This document shows, piece after piece, positions 49,777-58,226 of a DNA stretch of 64,000 nucleotides. Below the pieces are notes generated by a model. That model worked only from the letters and a program-made list of their open reading frames with translations. It made no database searches and was not told the origin of the DNA. Each line of letters starts with the position of its first letter. Position 1 is the stretch's first letter. The DNA is taken from contig CAKQSV010000004.1 in the NCBI GenBank assembly GCA_934273635.1, positions 1 to 64,000 on the forward strand, read 5' to 3'. Origin of the DNA: an uncultured Alphaproteobacteria bacterium. Its GTDB lineage: Bacteria; Pseudomonadota; Alphaproteobacteria; RF32; CAG-239. A program made the translations under genes and the position numbers.

Positions 49777-50829
49777 TCAATAGTGTCTTTTGTAAACGGG
49801 AATATTGAACAGAAAAACGGTTTGCGCCGCCGGCTGATGTTTGATTTTGACAACGCTGATGCCGCAGATTTTGATACGGCGGGTGCGCACTTGATTGGTC
49901 TGGCGGAGCAGAGTTTGAAAGTGGCGGATGTTGCCGTTTTTGACCGCGTGCAATAACTCAAAATTTTTGGAAACCGGCAGATTTTGCAAAAAGTTTTGGA
50001 GCTTGTCTGTTATGGCGGTGATGCTGTCGGCGTTTAGATGTTCTGCCATTGAAATGAGCATTTTTTCAAGTTGGTCAAAGTAGGTGTTTTTGTGGGTTGA
50101 AAACAAATTATGCTGCTCTAAAAAGCGGTAGAGATCAAACTGAACGCCAATGCTGTCGGTCAGACGTTTTAAGCCCTGCGCCTGAGAGATTGTGCCCATG
50201 AGCGAAGTTTCGTTGGCATTATAAACATAGAGCTTTTCCGCCAACACAAAATAAGAATAACTGACATATAAATATTTGGCGATAAAGGCGGCGTCTTCAC
50301 CATAGAAAAACGACGGAAAGCAAACGGAGAACTTGTCTATGACCGATTTGCGGAAAATGTAGCACCACAGCCCCATGCCGAGCGAGGGGATGTTTTGCGG
50401 CGTGTAGGCGCCGTGGTTTGATGTTGTCAGCTCTTTGGTGCGGTTGCGGGACTGAACACCTTCGACTTGTGCGTCGCACACGCCCCAGTCGGCGTTGTAT
50501 TCCTCAATTTTTTGCAACATTAGGGCGCACATATTTGGCGTGTAGGAATCATCGGCGTCACAAAACATAATGTAATCGCCTGTGGCGTGTTGTAATCCGA
50601 GTTGGCGGGCGGCTCCCGGACCGCCGTTGGCTTGAGATAAAACTTTAAGTTGCGGGTGGCGGCGGGCAAAATCTTGCAAAATTTGCAGACTCTCGTCTTG
50701 AGAGCCGTCATCAACCGCGATGATTTCAAGGCGCTTTTCAGTCTGTAAAACCAAGGAATTAAGGCACTTTTCAAGGCAGTTGCTGGCATTGTATACAGGG
50801 ATAATGATTGAGATTTTCGGCTGCACCAT
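49777..50829 (-). CDS. Family 2 glycosyltransferase
   Basis: A 350-residue GT2 enzyme: KISIIIPVYNASNCLEKCLNS, VDDGSQDES, NGGPGAARQLGLQHATGDYI and FCDADDSYTPN (metal-binding DxD). A C-terminal region of about 120 residues has no clear match. It would transfer a sugar to a surface polysaccharide or protein. GGAG precedes the ATG. It is followed by the DUF1796-like gene. Confidence 0.9.
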   Translation of the reverse strand: MVQPKISIIIPVYNASNCLEKCLNSLVLQTEKRLEIIAVDDGSQDESLQILQDFARRHPQLKVLSQANGGPGAARQLGLQHATGDYIMFCDADDSYTPNMCALMLQKIEEYNADWGVCDAQVEGVQSRNRTKELTTSNHGAYTPQNIPSLGMGLWCYIFRKSVIDKFSVCFPSFFYGEDAAFIAKYLYVSYSYFVLAEKLYVYNANETSLMGTISQAQGLKRLTDSIGVQFDLYRFLEQHNLFSTHKNTYFDQLEKMLISMAEHLNADSITAITDKLQNFLQNLPVSKNFELLHAVKNGNIRHFQTLLRQTNQVRTRRIKICGISVVKIKHQPAAQTVFLFNIPVYKRHY

Positions 50830-50954
50830 ATCGATACTCCATAAATTTTAGCGATAAAAAAATCATACGTTCAATAAGTAATTGACATTTAAAGAGTTGT
50901 CAATAAAATTGTGGCGGAAATGTGTGTCGAGGGTGAGGATTGGTTCAGGCAAAA

Positions 50955-50982
50955 CAAAAACCCCGATAAAATCGGGGTTTTT
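50955..50982 (-). terminator. Terminator after ftsZ
   Basis: AACCCCGAT/ATCGGGGTT hairpin; T-run on the minus strand. Confidence 0.85.
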
Positions 50983-50998
50983 CACAAGACATAATTAT

Positions 50999-52699
50999 TT
51001 ATTTACGACGCAGAAAAGAAGGAATTTCCAGATTTAATTTGTCGTCTTGGAAGTCATCGTCAAAATGCGGTGCTTCAGGCGCCGGAGAGGTTTCTTCTTT
51101 TTCGGCTTTTTTGCGATATCTTTTCGCAATCGAAATACCGGTGACCCGTTCAATCAGGGTCGGGGTATATTCTTCGGTTTTATTTACAATCAGCTGTTCA
51201 GGCTCTTCGGTTTTGCGCGGAGCAAAAACTGAAGGGTGCGGATTGTGATTGGGAAATAATTCCGGCTCTTCTTCCACTGTTCTGATAGAAGTTTTGGCCG
51301 TAAAAGAGTTGGTGTTTGAAGACAAAATATCTTGCATTTGGCTGTCGATATTGATGTCTTCGTTCTTACTAATAATAGCTTTGAACAAAGAAGATGCTTG
51401 TGGCATTTCGTTGAGAATCGTAGATTTTTCTAATCCGCTGACCTCTGAAAAATGCTCTTCACCGGCAACAGCCTGCATAACGGGCTGTGTGGCCGGCTCT
51501 TCTTTGGTCTCCAGTGGCATAACCGAGACGTTTTCGATAATATCTTCTACGGCAATGCTGACCGGTTCGGCTGTCTCAGGCTCAACTGCGGGAGCCTCGA
51601 CAACGCTTTCAACCTCGGCGGCAACGCTCAAAGGTTGAACTTCCGGATTTTCGGATTCCGGAGCAAAACTGTCTTCAATATAATTGGCGGCAACTTTCTT
51701 TTCAGGAGCTTTAACGGCCGGTCTGACCGAATCTCCAATGCCGGTGGCTACGATAGAAACTCTGATTTTGCCGGCTAAGGTTTCATCAAAACTTGAGCCG
51801 AAAATGATGTTGGCATCGTCGTCAACTTCTTCTTTGATACGGCTTGCGGCCTCGTCAATCTCAAACAAGGTGATGTCTGAGCCGCCGGTGATGTTGATTA
51901 ATACACCTTTGGCGCCGTGCATTGAACAATCGTCAAGCAATGGGTTTGACAAGGCTTGTTCGGCGGCTTTAACCGCGCGGTTTTCGCCTTCGGCCTCGCC
52001 GGTACCCATAATGGCTTTGCCTTTGTCTTCCATAATGCTTTTGATGTCAGCAAAGTCCAAGTTAATTAACCCAGGCATTAACATCAGGTCGGTAATGGAA
52101 CGAACGCCGGCGTACAAAACGTTATCTGCCATAACAAAAGCGTCTGCCAGTGTGGTTTGTTTGTCGGCGACGCGGAAAAGGTTTTGGTTGGGGATGATAA
52201 TGATACTGTCAACCGAGTTGGTGAAGTCTTCAACGGCGCAGTTGGCGGTTTCCATACGTTTTTTGCCCTCAAACTGGAACGGTTTGGTGACAACGCCAAC
52301 AGTCAAAATGCCTTTCTCTTTGGCTAAGCGAGCCACAACCGGAGCAGCGCCGGAACCGGTGCCGCCGCCCATGCCGGCAGTGATGAACACCATGTTGGCG
52401 CCTTCAAGCTCTTTTTCAATATCTTCTTTGGCTTCTTCCGCCGCCATGCGTCCGACCTCGGGACGAGCGCCAGCGCCCAAGCCCTGAGTGGTCTCAAGCC
52501 CAAGCTGAATGCGGCGAGAGGCTTTGGAGTTGCTCAAAGCCTGCGCATCGGTGTTGGCAACAATAAAATCAACACCTTCCAAATTTTGCTCAATCATGTT
52601 GTTTACGGCATTGCCGCCGCCGCCGCCCACGCCGATAACCGATATTCTGGGTTTCAGGTGCATAACGTTACTTTCTGGGATGGCAAGCTTAATTGACAT
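50999..52699 (-). CDS. ftsZ: Cell division protein FtsZ
   Basis: A 566-residue tubulin homologue that forms the Z-ring. The GTP-binding signature [16 protein letters not shown]-terminal [18 protein letters not shown] and [11 protein letters not shown] are present. A linker of about 240 acidic/Pro-rich residues follows, as in alphaproteobacteria, then the conserved C-terminal peptide [12 protein letters not shown] that binds FtsA/ZipA-like partners. It is alone here, apart from the usual dcw cluster. GGAG stands 11 bases before the ATG. Confidence 0.97.
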   Translation of the reverse strand: MSIKLAIPESNVMHLKPRISVIGVGGGGGNAVNNMIEQNLEGVDFIVANTDAQALSNSKASRRIQLGLETTQGLGAGARPEVGRMAAEEAKEDIEKELEGANMVFITAGMGGGTGSGAAPVVARLAKEKGILTVGVVTKPFQFEGKKRMETANCAVEDFTNSVDSIIIIPNQNLFRVADKQTTLADAFVMADNVLYAGVRSITDLMLMPGLINLDFADIKSIMEDKGKAIMGTGEAEGENRAVKAAEQALSNPLLDDCSMHGAKGVLINITGGSDITLFEIDEAASRIKEEVDDDANIIFGSSFDETLAGKIRVSIVATGIGDSVRPAVKAPEKKVAANYIEDSFAPESENPEVQPLSVAAEVESVVEAPAVEPETAEPVSIAVEDIIENVSVMPLETKEEPATQPVMQAVAGEEHFSEVSGLEKSTILNEMPQASSLFKAIISKNEDINIDSQMQDILSSNTNSFTAKTSIRTVEEEPELFPNHNPHPSVFAPRKTEEPEQLIVNKTEEYTPTLIERVTGISIAKRYRKKAEKEETSPAPEAPHFDDDFQDDKLNLEIPSFLRRK

Positions 52700-52801
52700 G
52701 ATGTTTATTACTCCAAAGTATTTTCTTTCTGATTGGTTTTAGCATAAAAAAAATAGATTAAGGTTTAGTTACCAACTTTTATTAATTTTATAAAAAAATG
52801 C

Positions 52802-52840
52802 AAAAAAAAATCACCGCAAAGATTTTGTTCTTTGCGGTGT
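52802..52840 (-). terminator. Terminator after the Bax-inhibitor gene
   Basis: CACCGCAAAG/CTTTGCGGTG hairpin, then TTTTTTTTT on the minus strand. Confidence 0.85.
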
Positions 52841-52863
52841 TTGGTGATTGTTCGGGAACAGCC

Positions 52864-53601
52864 TTATTTTCTCTCGGCAAACAAATTTAACAGAGAAATA
52901 AAGATGTTGATAAAGTCTAAATATAAGGACAACGCGCCATAGACCGCACGGCGAGAGTTGCCGTCAGAGTGGTCGGATTCTAAATAAATTTGGCGGATGT
53001 TCTGTGTGTCATAAGCCGTCAGACCCGTGAAAATCAGCACCGATAAAGCCGACAAGGCATAATAAAGACCCGAGCTTTGAACAAACATATTTATCAGCAT
53101 GGCAATAACCAAGCCCCATACGCCCATGATTAGGAACGAACCCATGGTGGTCAGGCTCTTTTTAGTGGTGTAGCCGTAGAGGCTCATGCCGCCAAACATC
53201 GCCGCGGTAATCAAAAAAATACGGGTGACGCTAGCGCCGGTGTAGGCCATGATGGTCGGGGTGAGGGAAATGCCCATAACCGCGGCAAAGCTCCAAAAGG
53301 TGGCTTGTACCTGCGCCATCGTGCCTCTGGAAATAACCCAATTCAGTCCAAATACCATAAGAAACGGCGCAAACAAAGCCAACCATCCCAAGCCCGACAG
53401 CCCGATAATGCCACCTGCCGGCGATAAGGTGAAGAACAAGCTCGCAATGGAGGGATTGTTCATGAGCAAAAAGGCAACCAATGCCGTCACACACAAGCCG
53501 CCGCTCATATAGTTGTAAACTTTCATCATATATTGGCGCAAGCCCTCGTCAACGTATAAACGCGAGGAGGAAGTCGCCGCAGTTTCTCTATTGGTCATCA
53601 T
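52864..53601 (-). CDS. Bax inhibitor-1/YccA-family membrane protein
   Basis: A 245-residue protein with seven hydrophobic segments (YMSGGLCVTALVAFLLMNN first; SALSVLIFTGLTAYDTQNIRQ near the end). The C-terminal YDTQ with the Asp pair is the conserved calcium/pH sensor region of the TMBIM/BI-1 family. In bacteria YccA-type members modulate FtsH. AAGGAG precedes ATGATG; I take the first ATG. Confidence 0.92.
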   Translation of the reverse strand: MMTNRETAATSSSRLYVDEGLRQYMMKVYNYMSGGLCVTALVAFLLMNNPSIASLFFTLSPAGGIIGLSGLGWLALFAPFLMVFGLNWVISRGTMAQVQATFWSFAAVMGISLTPTIMAYTGASVTRIFLITAAMFGGMSLYGYTTKKSLTTMGSFLIMGVWGLVIAMLINMFVQSSGLYYALSALSVLIFTGLTAYDTQNIRQIYLESDHSDGNSRRAVYGALSLYLDFINIFISLLNLFAERK

Positions 53602-53688
53602 TAAATTAATCTCCTTAATAGGGGTTAAAAGTATATCTATAAAATAATATAGGGAACAATTTTTTTAAAATCAACTCTCAACGCAAGG

Positions 53689-54075
53689 TTATGATTCTCC
53701 TTTTAATCTCGGGTGGCGATATTTTGAAATTCCGGCAGACCAACACAGCTGTAACTGATTGTTGGCTAACACGTTTATTATCTTAAATCCGTTAAGGTGA
53801 TACAGTTTAAGCAGTTCGGTTTGATCCGCGGTCAGTTCCGCCAACAAAAATCGGCGTTGTCGTTGCAGGTAAATCAATAATTTTTGAGCGGCTCGCACGT
53901 TATGGCGTTTGTTTTTATATTCGTTCAGAGTAACGATGTTGTCACCGTGTAATCTTACCACTCCCTTGATTTGGTGGCGATCTACGAACACATAACAAAC
54001 CTTCTCGGTCTCCGTGGGCTGAGGGATAAGGTTGCTGATGGTGCTAAAATCACGAGGCTGTGCCGGACGAATCAT
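53689..54075 (-). CDS. GNAT-like protein, possibly degenerate
   Basis: A 128-residue protein starting MIRPAQPRDFSTISNLI, the usual GNAT beginning, with VFVDRHQIKGVVRLHG and a C-terminal LLKLYHLNGFKII box as in acetyltransferases. The usual acetyl-CoA P-loop (Q/RxxGxG/A) is replaced by YKNKRHNVRAAQKLL, so activity is uncertain. It is eight bases from the preceding secretion ATPase gene, in one operon. Confidence 0.65.
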   Translation of the reverse strand: MIRPAQPRDFSTISNLIPQPTETEKVCYVFVDRHQIKGVVRLHGDNIVTLNEYKNKRHNVRAAQKLLIYLQRQRRFLLAELTADQTELLKLYHLNGFKIINVLANNQLQLCWSAGISKYRHPRLKGES

Positions 54076-54083
54076 GGTTCGGA

Positions 54084-55046
54084 CTATACTTCCGGAAAGA
54101 TGTTCATGCCACGGGACAGGCGGGTCATCTGCTGTTCAATCGAGGTGCCAAGGTTGAGTTTTCCGCCTTTGATGATACCGCGCACCTGGTCGCCCTTGGT
54201 GGTGTCGGGGTTGGTGAACAGGTAAGAAATCTGCGGTTTCTTTTTGCCCACGCCGACTAAGGTTTGGTGGATGACGCCCAACATACCGCGCGAGAACAGG
54301 TCAAAAGCCAAATCCTCGGACATGGCAAACGCGGCGGCGTATTTCACAACCGAGTTTATGGCGTCGGTCACGTTGTTGGCGTGAATTGTGGCCAAAACCA
54401 GGTGTCCTGAGGTGGAGGCGCGCAAAACCTCGTTGGCGCATTCGGGGGTGCGAATCTCACCAACCATAATAAAACGCGGCTTAGAACGCAATGCCGAGCG
54501 CAAAGAGGCGCCCCAGTCGCTGTTAATCGGGATGGTTTGTTTGCACAAGCCGAGACCGCCGGCGCGTGAGTGATAGACGCCGTCAAGCGGCATTTCGGTC
54601 GGGTCTTCAATGGTGTAGGCAAATCCGCCTTCCATATTCAAATATTCTTTGAGCAGGCTGGAAATGGTGGTGGTTTTACCTGAGCCGGTGGCTCCGCCCA
54701 ACAAAATCAGACCGGCGGCGTTGGCTAAAGATAATAGATGTCTGGTTACCTCAATCGGGTAGCCGAGTGTTGAAAACGGGGGAACGGATTTGGGCATTTT
54801 ACGGGCGCAATACTGAATGCCGTATATGCTGACCGTGCGTTCAACACGGTATAAAATTTTGTCGTAAAGCACCGAATAACTGGTGTTTTTGCCATCGTAG
54901 GAAGATTCAACCAACTTGAAAAACGCATCAAAATCTTCGGGAGTGAAAATCTCTAAGCCGTTTGCGGTTTGGTTGTCGGGGATGTAAGCGATTTTTTCGG
55001 GGGTGATGTAAATATCCGAAAAATAAACGTCATTAATTTTTACCAT
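54084..55046 (-). CDS. DotB/PilT-type secretion ATPase
   Basis: A 320-residue hexameric ATPase of the GspE/PilT superfamily. Walker A is LLGGATGSGKTTT near residue 125; Asp box YTIEDPTEMPL; Walker B RFIMVGEIRTPECA; His box ATIHANNV. DotB-like traits include the N-terminal domain DVYFSDIYITPEKIAYIP. Type IVB secretion and conjugation systems use such ATPases, but no other component is nearby. The start at 55046 is the first Met compatible with the family; longer frames give a hydrophobic, unlikely N terminus. Confidence 0.85.
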   Translation of the reverse strand: MVKINDVYFSDIYITPEKIAYIPDNQTANGLEIFTPEDFDAFFKLVESSYDGKNTSYSVLYDKILYRVERTVSIYGIQYCARKMPKSVPPFSTLGYPIEVTRHLLSLANAAGLILLGGATGSGKTTTISSLLKEYLNMEGGFAYTIEDPTEMPLDGVYHSRAGGLGLCKQTIPINSDWGASLRSALRSKPRFIMVGEIRTPECANEVLRASTSGHLVLATIHANNVTDAINSVVKYAAAFAMSEDLAFDLFSRGMLGVIHQTLVGVGKKKPQISYLFTNPDTTKGDQVRGIIKGGKLNLGTSIEQQMTRLSRGMNIFPEV

Positions 55047-55280
55047 GGTTGTTTTTGACCTTTGTTGTGCTGTTGTGAAACATAATTTAGAACCATTATA
55101 TAAGATATTTGTTAAAATTTTGCATAGATTGCGGGGAAGGGGAAAAATATTCTTTAAGCGGGTCGAAACGAGCGGAAAAGGAAATATATTATTAAGGAAA
55201 AAGAGGCGCAACATCATTGTGTCACGCGGTGGAAATAGGGTATGGAATAGTTGTGGCAAAAGGTGAAAACGGAGGAGAAA
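55047..55280. other. Intergenic region upstream of the secretion ATPase
   Basis: Two hundred and thirty bases without a gene. On the minus strand long frames run in but have no ribosome site or homology. It likely contains the promoter of the ATPase-GNAT operon. Confidence 0.4.
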
Positions 55281-55349
55281 ATGAGCGTTAAATATTGGAT
55301 TGTGGTGGCGGTTTTGCTGTTTGCGATAATAATTTCGCTTTTTTTCTGA
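55281..55349 (+). CDS. 22-residue single-pass membrane microprotein
   Basis: MSVKYWIVVAVLLFAIIISLFF: 22 codons with one hydrophobic helix, written here in two parts: MSVKYWIVVAVLLF and AIIISLFF. GGAGGAG stands eight bases before the ATG, the best Shine-Dalgarno in the neighbourhood, and the stop precedes the tRNA-fMet promoter by few bases. Small enough to be missed by gene finders; candidates for such peptides are membrane regulators or type I toxins. No family known to me. Confidence 0.5.
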   Translation: MSVKYWIVVAVLLFAIIISLFF

Positions 55350-55357
55350 ATAAGGGC

Positions 55358-55386
55358 TTGACAAACGATATAAAAAAGCGTATGTA
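55358..55386 (+). promoter_or_regulatory. tRNA-fMet promoter
   Basis: TTGACA, 17 bp, TATGTA, just upstream of the tRNA gene. Confidence 0.75.
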
Positions 55387-55412
55387 TCTCTCGTGTTCGC
55401 GATGGATATTAT

Positions 55413-55468
<56 letters not shown>

Positions 55469-55489
<21 letters not shown>

Positions 55490-55689
55490 TTAATAACAGT
55501 TAAGCCCCTCTTTGGAGGGGCTTAACTGTTTTAAACGATTATGACTTGGATTTGAACCTACGAGAAAAGTAGGTTCACTACAAACGAGAGGCGGGCGGAA
55601 GAACGCCGGTGAGGGCTGCAAAGACCGAACGAGCGCAGTGGAACGAGCATTGCGAAGCAATGTTGAGGACAAATCCTGCCCTCGCAACC
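55469..55689 (+). repeat. tRNA-fMet 3'-end duplication element
   Basis: The 20 bp at 55469-55488 (CAAATCCTGCCCCCGCAACC) recur with one change at 55670-55689. Between lie an exact inverted copy of T-arm sequence (GGATTTGAACCTACGA, 55548-55563), which folds back as GAACCTA..TAGGTTC, and a GC-rich segment ending in the hairpin CATTGC-GAA-GCAATG then TTGAGGA. The layout equals that after tRNA-Gln, although the middle sequences differ. Confidence 0.7.
55495..55533 (+). terminator. Terminator of tRNA-fMet
   Basis: AACAGTTAAGCCCCTC/GAGGGGCTTAACTGTT, 16-bp stem. Confidence 0.85.
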
Positions 55690-55708
55690 GGAACCACTAT
55701 ATCCACAC

Positions 55709-55813
55709 TTTTCATATTTCAACTCCTTACATAAGATTAAGAGTATACCGACATAATTTGTAGCCACACCATTGGAATAGGGACAGACTACCCATATTGG
55801 AAATGAAAAATAT
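55709..55813. repeat. 105-bp direct repeat, left copy
   Basis: Matches 57403-57507 with about three differences. On the minus strand it encodes the last codons of a gene like that at 57421 (ISNMGSLSLFQWCGYKLC..), then TAAGGAGTTGAAATATG, the ribosome site and start seen at 57409. What follows here is the tRNA element, so this is a truncated relic of the gene pair. Confidence 0.85.
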
Positions 55814-55936
55814 ATCATCAGGAATATCAATAGTTGTCATAGTGTTCTTCCTCACAAAAGTTAAATAAATTTAAATTTCGAAATTATACGAATTAGAATA
55901 TTTGAAGGTGTAAATATTTAAGTCATATAATTTAAG

Positions 55937-56509
55937 TTAGGCCATAAATTGCTTTAACAAATCTTTTGAACTAAAGATGAAGTAATGAATTGCAGGATAG
56001 AAAAGGAGAAGAAGATGTCCTCCCCATAAAAATTTTTCATATTTTATTAATTTTTCTAATTTTCTTTCAAAAAAATCATTAGGAAGAAAAATATATATCA
56101 ATAACCAAGCACTATATATTATAAGTAAAATAGCAGTAAATTTTGTTGTTATACTATAAAATAAATACTTTCCAGGAAAGACATCCAATAAATTCAATAG
56201 AAATGCTCCTTGTTTTCCTCCAAATGCTAAAATGACAAGTAAAAATGTAATAATAAAAACAAGAACAAAAAGTGAAAAAATATAAGTTGTAACTTTTTTG
56301 ATGAATATTTCTTTGCTATATACTTGAGAAGTAATACCTAAAAGTATTCCACAAAAAATAAATATGCAAAAATAAACCAATTTATTTTTCAAAATATATA
56401 AATAAATATGTACAAAAAAAGGAAATATAAAAATCATCAGAAGAAGAATATTTATTAAGCTCAGGTGTTTTTTATATATATTTATTAATGTTTTTAATTT
56501 TTTTGTCAT
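55937..56509 (-). CDS. AT-rich membrane protein of unknown family (A)
   Basis: A 190-residue protein with five or six hydrophobic segments (for example LINILLLMIFIFPFFVHIYLY and YIFSLFVLVFIITFLLVILAF, each cited in part). It ends SKDLLKQFMA, resembling the end of the 56675 gene (NNQCLLKFILA). Its ATG overlaps the stop of a promoterless fragment (ATGA), so it is coupled to it. Base composition is far more AT-rich than the chromosome. Possibly an immunity or transport protein; unproven. Confidence 0.65.
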   Translation of the reverse strand: MTKKLKTLINIYKKHLSLINILLLMIFIFPFFVHIYLYILKNKLVYFCIFIFCGILLGITSQVYSKEIFIKKVTTYIFSLFVLVFIITFLLVILAFGGKQGAFLLNLLDVFPGKYLFYSITTKFTAILLIIYSAWLLIYIFLPNDFFERKLEKLIKYEKFLWGGHLLLLFYPAIHYFIFSSKDLLKQFMA

Positions 56510-56679
56510 TTATATATCTCCTTATATCCGCTTTTTGCATCCATGCTGCTAGCAAATTTCATCATCCCAAACATTGAAGACGCGGTAACCTCTATTGTCT
56601 TCATTCCTACAGGAATGCCATCTTCATATTTTACTAAACCATATCCGCTGTGTTTTCCTATTTGTGTTGCTCCATCAAG
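56506..56679 (-). pseudogene. C-terminal gene fragment preceding a membrane gene
   Basis: Fifty-seven codons starting after a stop, reading LDGATQIGKHSGYGLVKYED and ending MDAKSGYKEIYK. No start or ribosome site; the composition is coding-like. Its stop overlaps the ATG of the 55937-56509 membrane gene. I see a displaced C-terminal piece of a larger protein, in the position in which a toxin C terminus would precede its immunity gene. Confidence 0.55.
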
Positions 56680-57409
56680 CTAAGATAAACTTTAATAAAC
56701 ATTGATTATTGAAGAAGAAAAATAATATTGCCGGAAAAAATATTATAAGTAAGACTGCAAAAAGTAATATCCCTGATGAAGTAAGCTTTTCATTTTTAAT
56801 GAACAATAAATTGAAAGAATTACATATCATTACACAGAGTAGTAAAATACTCCAATGTAACAACTGGATAGATATTAATTTTATACAAAGGCCACTAAGA
56901 ATTAAATTTATGATATTAATTTTTTTATATGAAATTTTAGGTAATTCAACTAAATGGAAAGAAAATTTTTCTAAAATAAAATATGTGCAATTTATTAGTG
57001 CGATTATGTTAACATAATATGTTGTACAAAAAACAAATAATAATGATATTAAATTAGTAATAACTATATCTTTGTGCATTGGAGAAAAAGCAACATACAC
57101 TATTATTAGTGGAGAAAAAGCCAGTAATCCTATTGATATTGCATTGAAATATTGAATATACTTTCTTAGTAATTTTTTATCTGTAAAAAGAAATGCAATT
57201 AAACCTAAAAATAAACAACCTATCGCCGGTAACAAAACAACATAGAAAAAATAGACCTTACCAGAATAACTTACCGAGTTAACTTTAACGGTATCAGTTT
57301 GAAGAATATTTATTGAATAGCATACAAGATAAAACATCCCTATAAAAAAAATTAAATTTTTTTTCATAAACATTAAAAATAATTCTTTCTTTAGTTGCAT
57401 ATTTTTCAT
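56675..57409 (-). CDS. AT-rich membrane protein of unknown family (B)
   Basis: A 244-residue protein with about seven hydrophobic segments, Ile/Leu/Phe-rich, no signal cleavage site. TAAGGAG precedes the ATG at 57409, inside the right copy of the 105-bp repeat. The ending LLKFILA is shared in pattern with gene A. Not assignable to a family by eye. Confidence 0.65.
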   Translation of the reverse strand: MKNMQLKKELFLMFMKKNLIFFIGMFYLVCYSINILQTDTVKVNSVSYSGKVYFFYVVLLPAIGCLFLGLIAFLFTDKKLLRKYIQYFNAISIGLLAFSPLIIVYVAFSPMHKDIVITNLISLLFVFCTTYYVNIIALINCTYFILEKFSFHLVELPKISYKKINIINLILSGLCIKLISIQLLHWSILLLCVMICNSFNLLFIKNEKLTSSGILLFAVLLIIFFPAILFFFFNNQCLLKFILA

Positions 57410-57507
57410 ATTTCAACTCCTTACATAAGATTAAGAACATATCGACATAATTTGTAGCCACACCATTGGAATAGGGACAGACTACCCATATTGGAAATGA
57501 AAAATAT
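57403..57507. repeat. 105-bp direct repeat, right copy
   Basis: Matches 55709-55813. It spans the C terminus of the 57421 gene, the intergenic ribosome site and the start of the 57409 gene. Confidence 0.85.
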
Positions 57508-57729
57508 CGCAATTAAAAAATAGATATATAAAATTATATTTACATATTTATTTCTGTATGAGAATAACCGCAAATTCATCGCAACATAAAAGGTTACAGC
57601 AAGTGCCAACCGCAAAAATTTTAATAAAAAATAAGCTGAAGGAAAAATGGCCGAGATATCATACATAATAGCAATCATTATACCAACAACTATTTCACCT
57701 GCAAAAAATAGATATAATTTTGAAATCAT
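57421..57729 (-). CDS. AT-rich small membrane protein (C)
   Basis: A 102-residue protein with three hydrophobic helices, Tyr/Phe-rich. Its ATG overlaps the stop of the 57726-58100 gene by four bases, so the two are coupled. It ends CGYKLCRYVLNLM, and this end is duplicated at 55709-55813. Unknown family. Confidence 0.65.
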   Translation of the reverse strand: MISKLYLFFAGEIVVGIMIAIMYDISAIFPSAYFLLKFLRLALAVTFYVAMNLRLFSYRNKYVNIILYIYFLIAIFFISNMGSLSLFQWCGYKLCRYVLNLM

Positions 57730-58100
57730 AAACCTTGCACTCCATATCCCGTATTATATTGCGCTAATTTTATCCCTATTAAAAAAAACGGAGAATAACT
57801 GCCACCGACAAACTCGTAAGACAATAAAGACAGAGCATAAAATATAAAAAATCCTATTTTTATATTTTTAAGAGACGCTGAATATTTACTTGCTAACATT
57901 GTATACACATATTGATAACAATAGATTACATAGCAAATTGCAACTAAATTAATAAAATAAATTACAATACTAAAATACGTTACATAATGATGGGCAACAA
58001 AATTAATTGTCCAAAACATACTATACCCACAAATAACCTGCCCACAAAGTAAGGCTATTATTTTCAGCATAATCAGATATTTTTCATTTTCTATTTTCAT
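57726..58100 (-). CDS. AT-rich small membrane protein (D)
   Basis: A 124-residue protein with three or four hydrophobic helices (LKIIALLCGQVICGYSMFW first), ending in YNTGYGVQGL. It starts 13 bases after the end of a short in-frame coding-like run (58113-58226) that follows the ankyrin gene. It heads a coupled pair with gene C. Unknown family. Confidence 0.65.
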   Translation of the reverse strand: MKIENEKYLIMLKIIALLCGQVICGYSMFWTINFVAHHYVTYFSIVIYFINLVAICYVIYCYQYVYTMLASKYSASLKNIKIGFFIFYALSLLSYEFVGGSYSPFFLIGIKLAQYNTGYGVQGL

Positions 58101-58112
58101 AAATGATATCTT

Positions 58113-58226
58113 TCACAATTTTAGATTAATTAAAATTTCATCTATTTTGTCACTACGTAAACCGCATGATTGTAAATACGAAGATAGCTCTATTTTTATC
58201 TGATTGGAATTAGTCGCTAAAGTCTT
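58113..58226 (-). pseudogene. In-frame coding-like run after the ankyrin stop
   Basis: Directly after the TAA of the ankyrin gene, 37 codons continue in the same frame (KTLATNSNQIKIELSSYLQS onward, ending EILINLKL) to a TGA. Codons look coding-like. Either the ankyrin gene was once longer and the TAA is a late mutation, or this is another displaced C-terminal piece before a membrane gene. Confidence 0.45.

Noticed and set aside
48927..49961. Longer DUF1796-like protein
   Set aside because: The extra 62 residues overlap the end of the glycosyltransferase gene in another frame.
54084..55364. Longer secretion ATPase with 106 more N-terminal residues
   Set aside because: The extension is hydrophobic, His/Phe-rich, unlike the family, and lacks a ribosome site.
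55558..55830. A 90-residue minus-strand frame downstream of tRNA-fMet
   Set aside because: It joins the 105-bp repeat to the tRNA element in shifted frames; not a gene.
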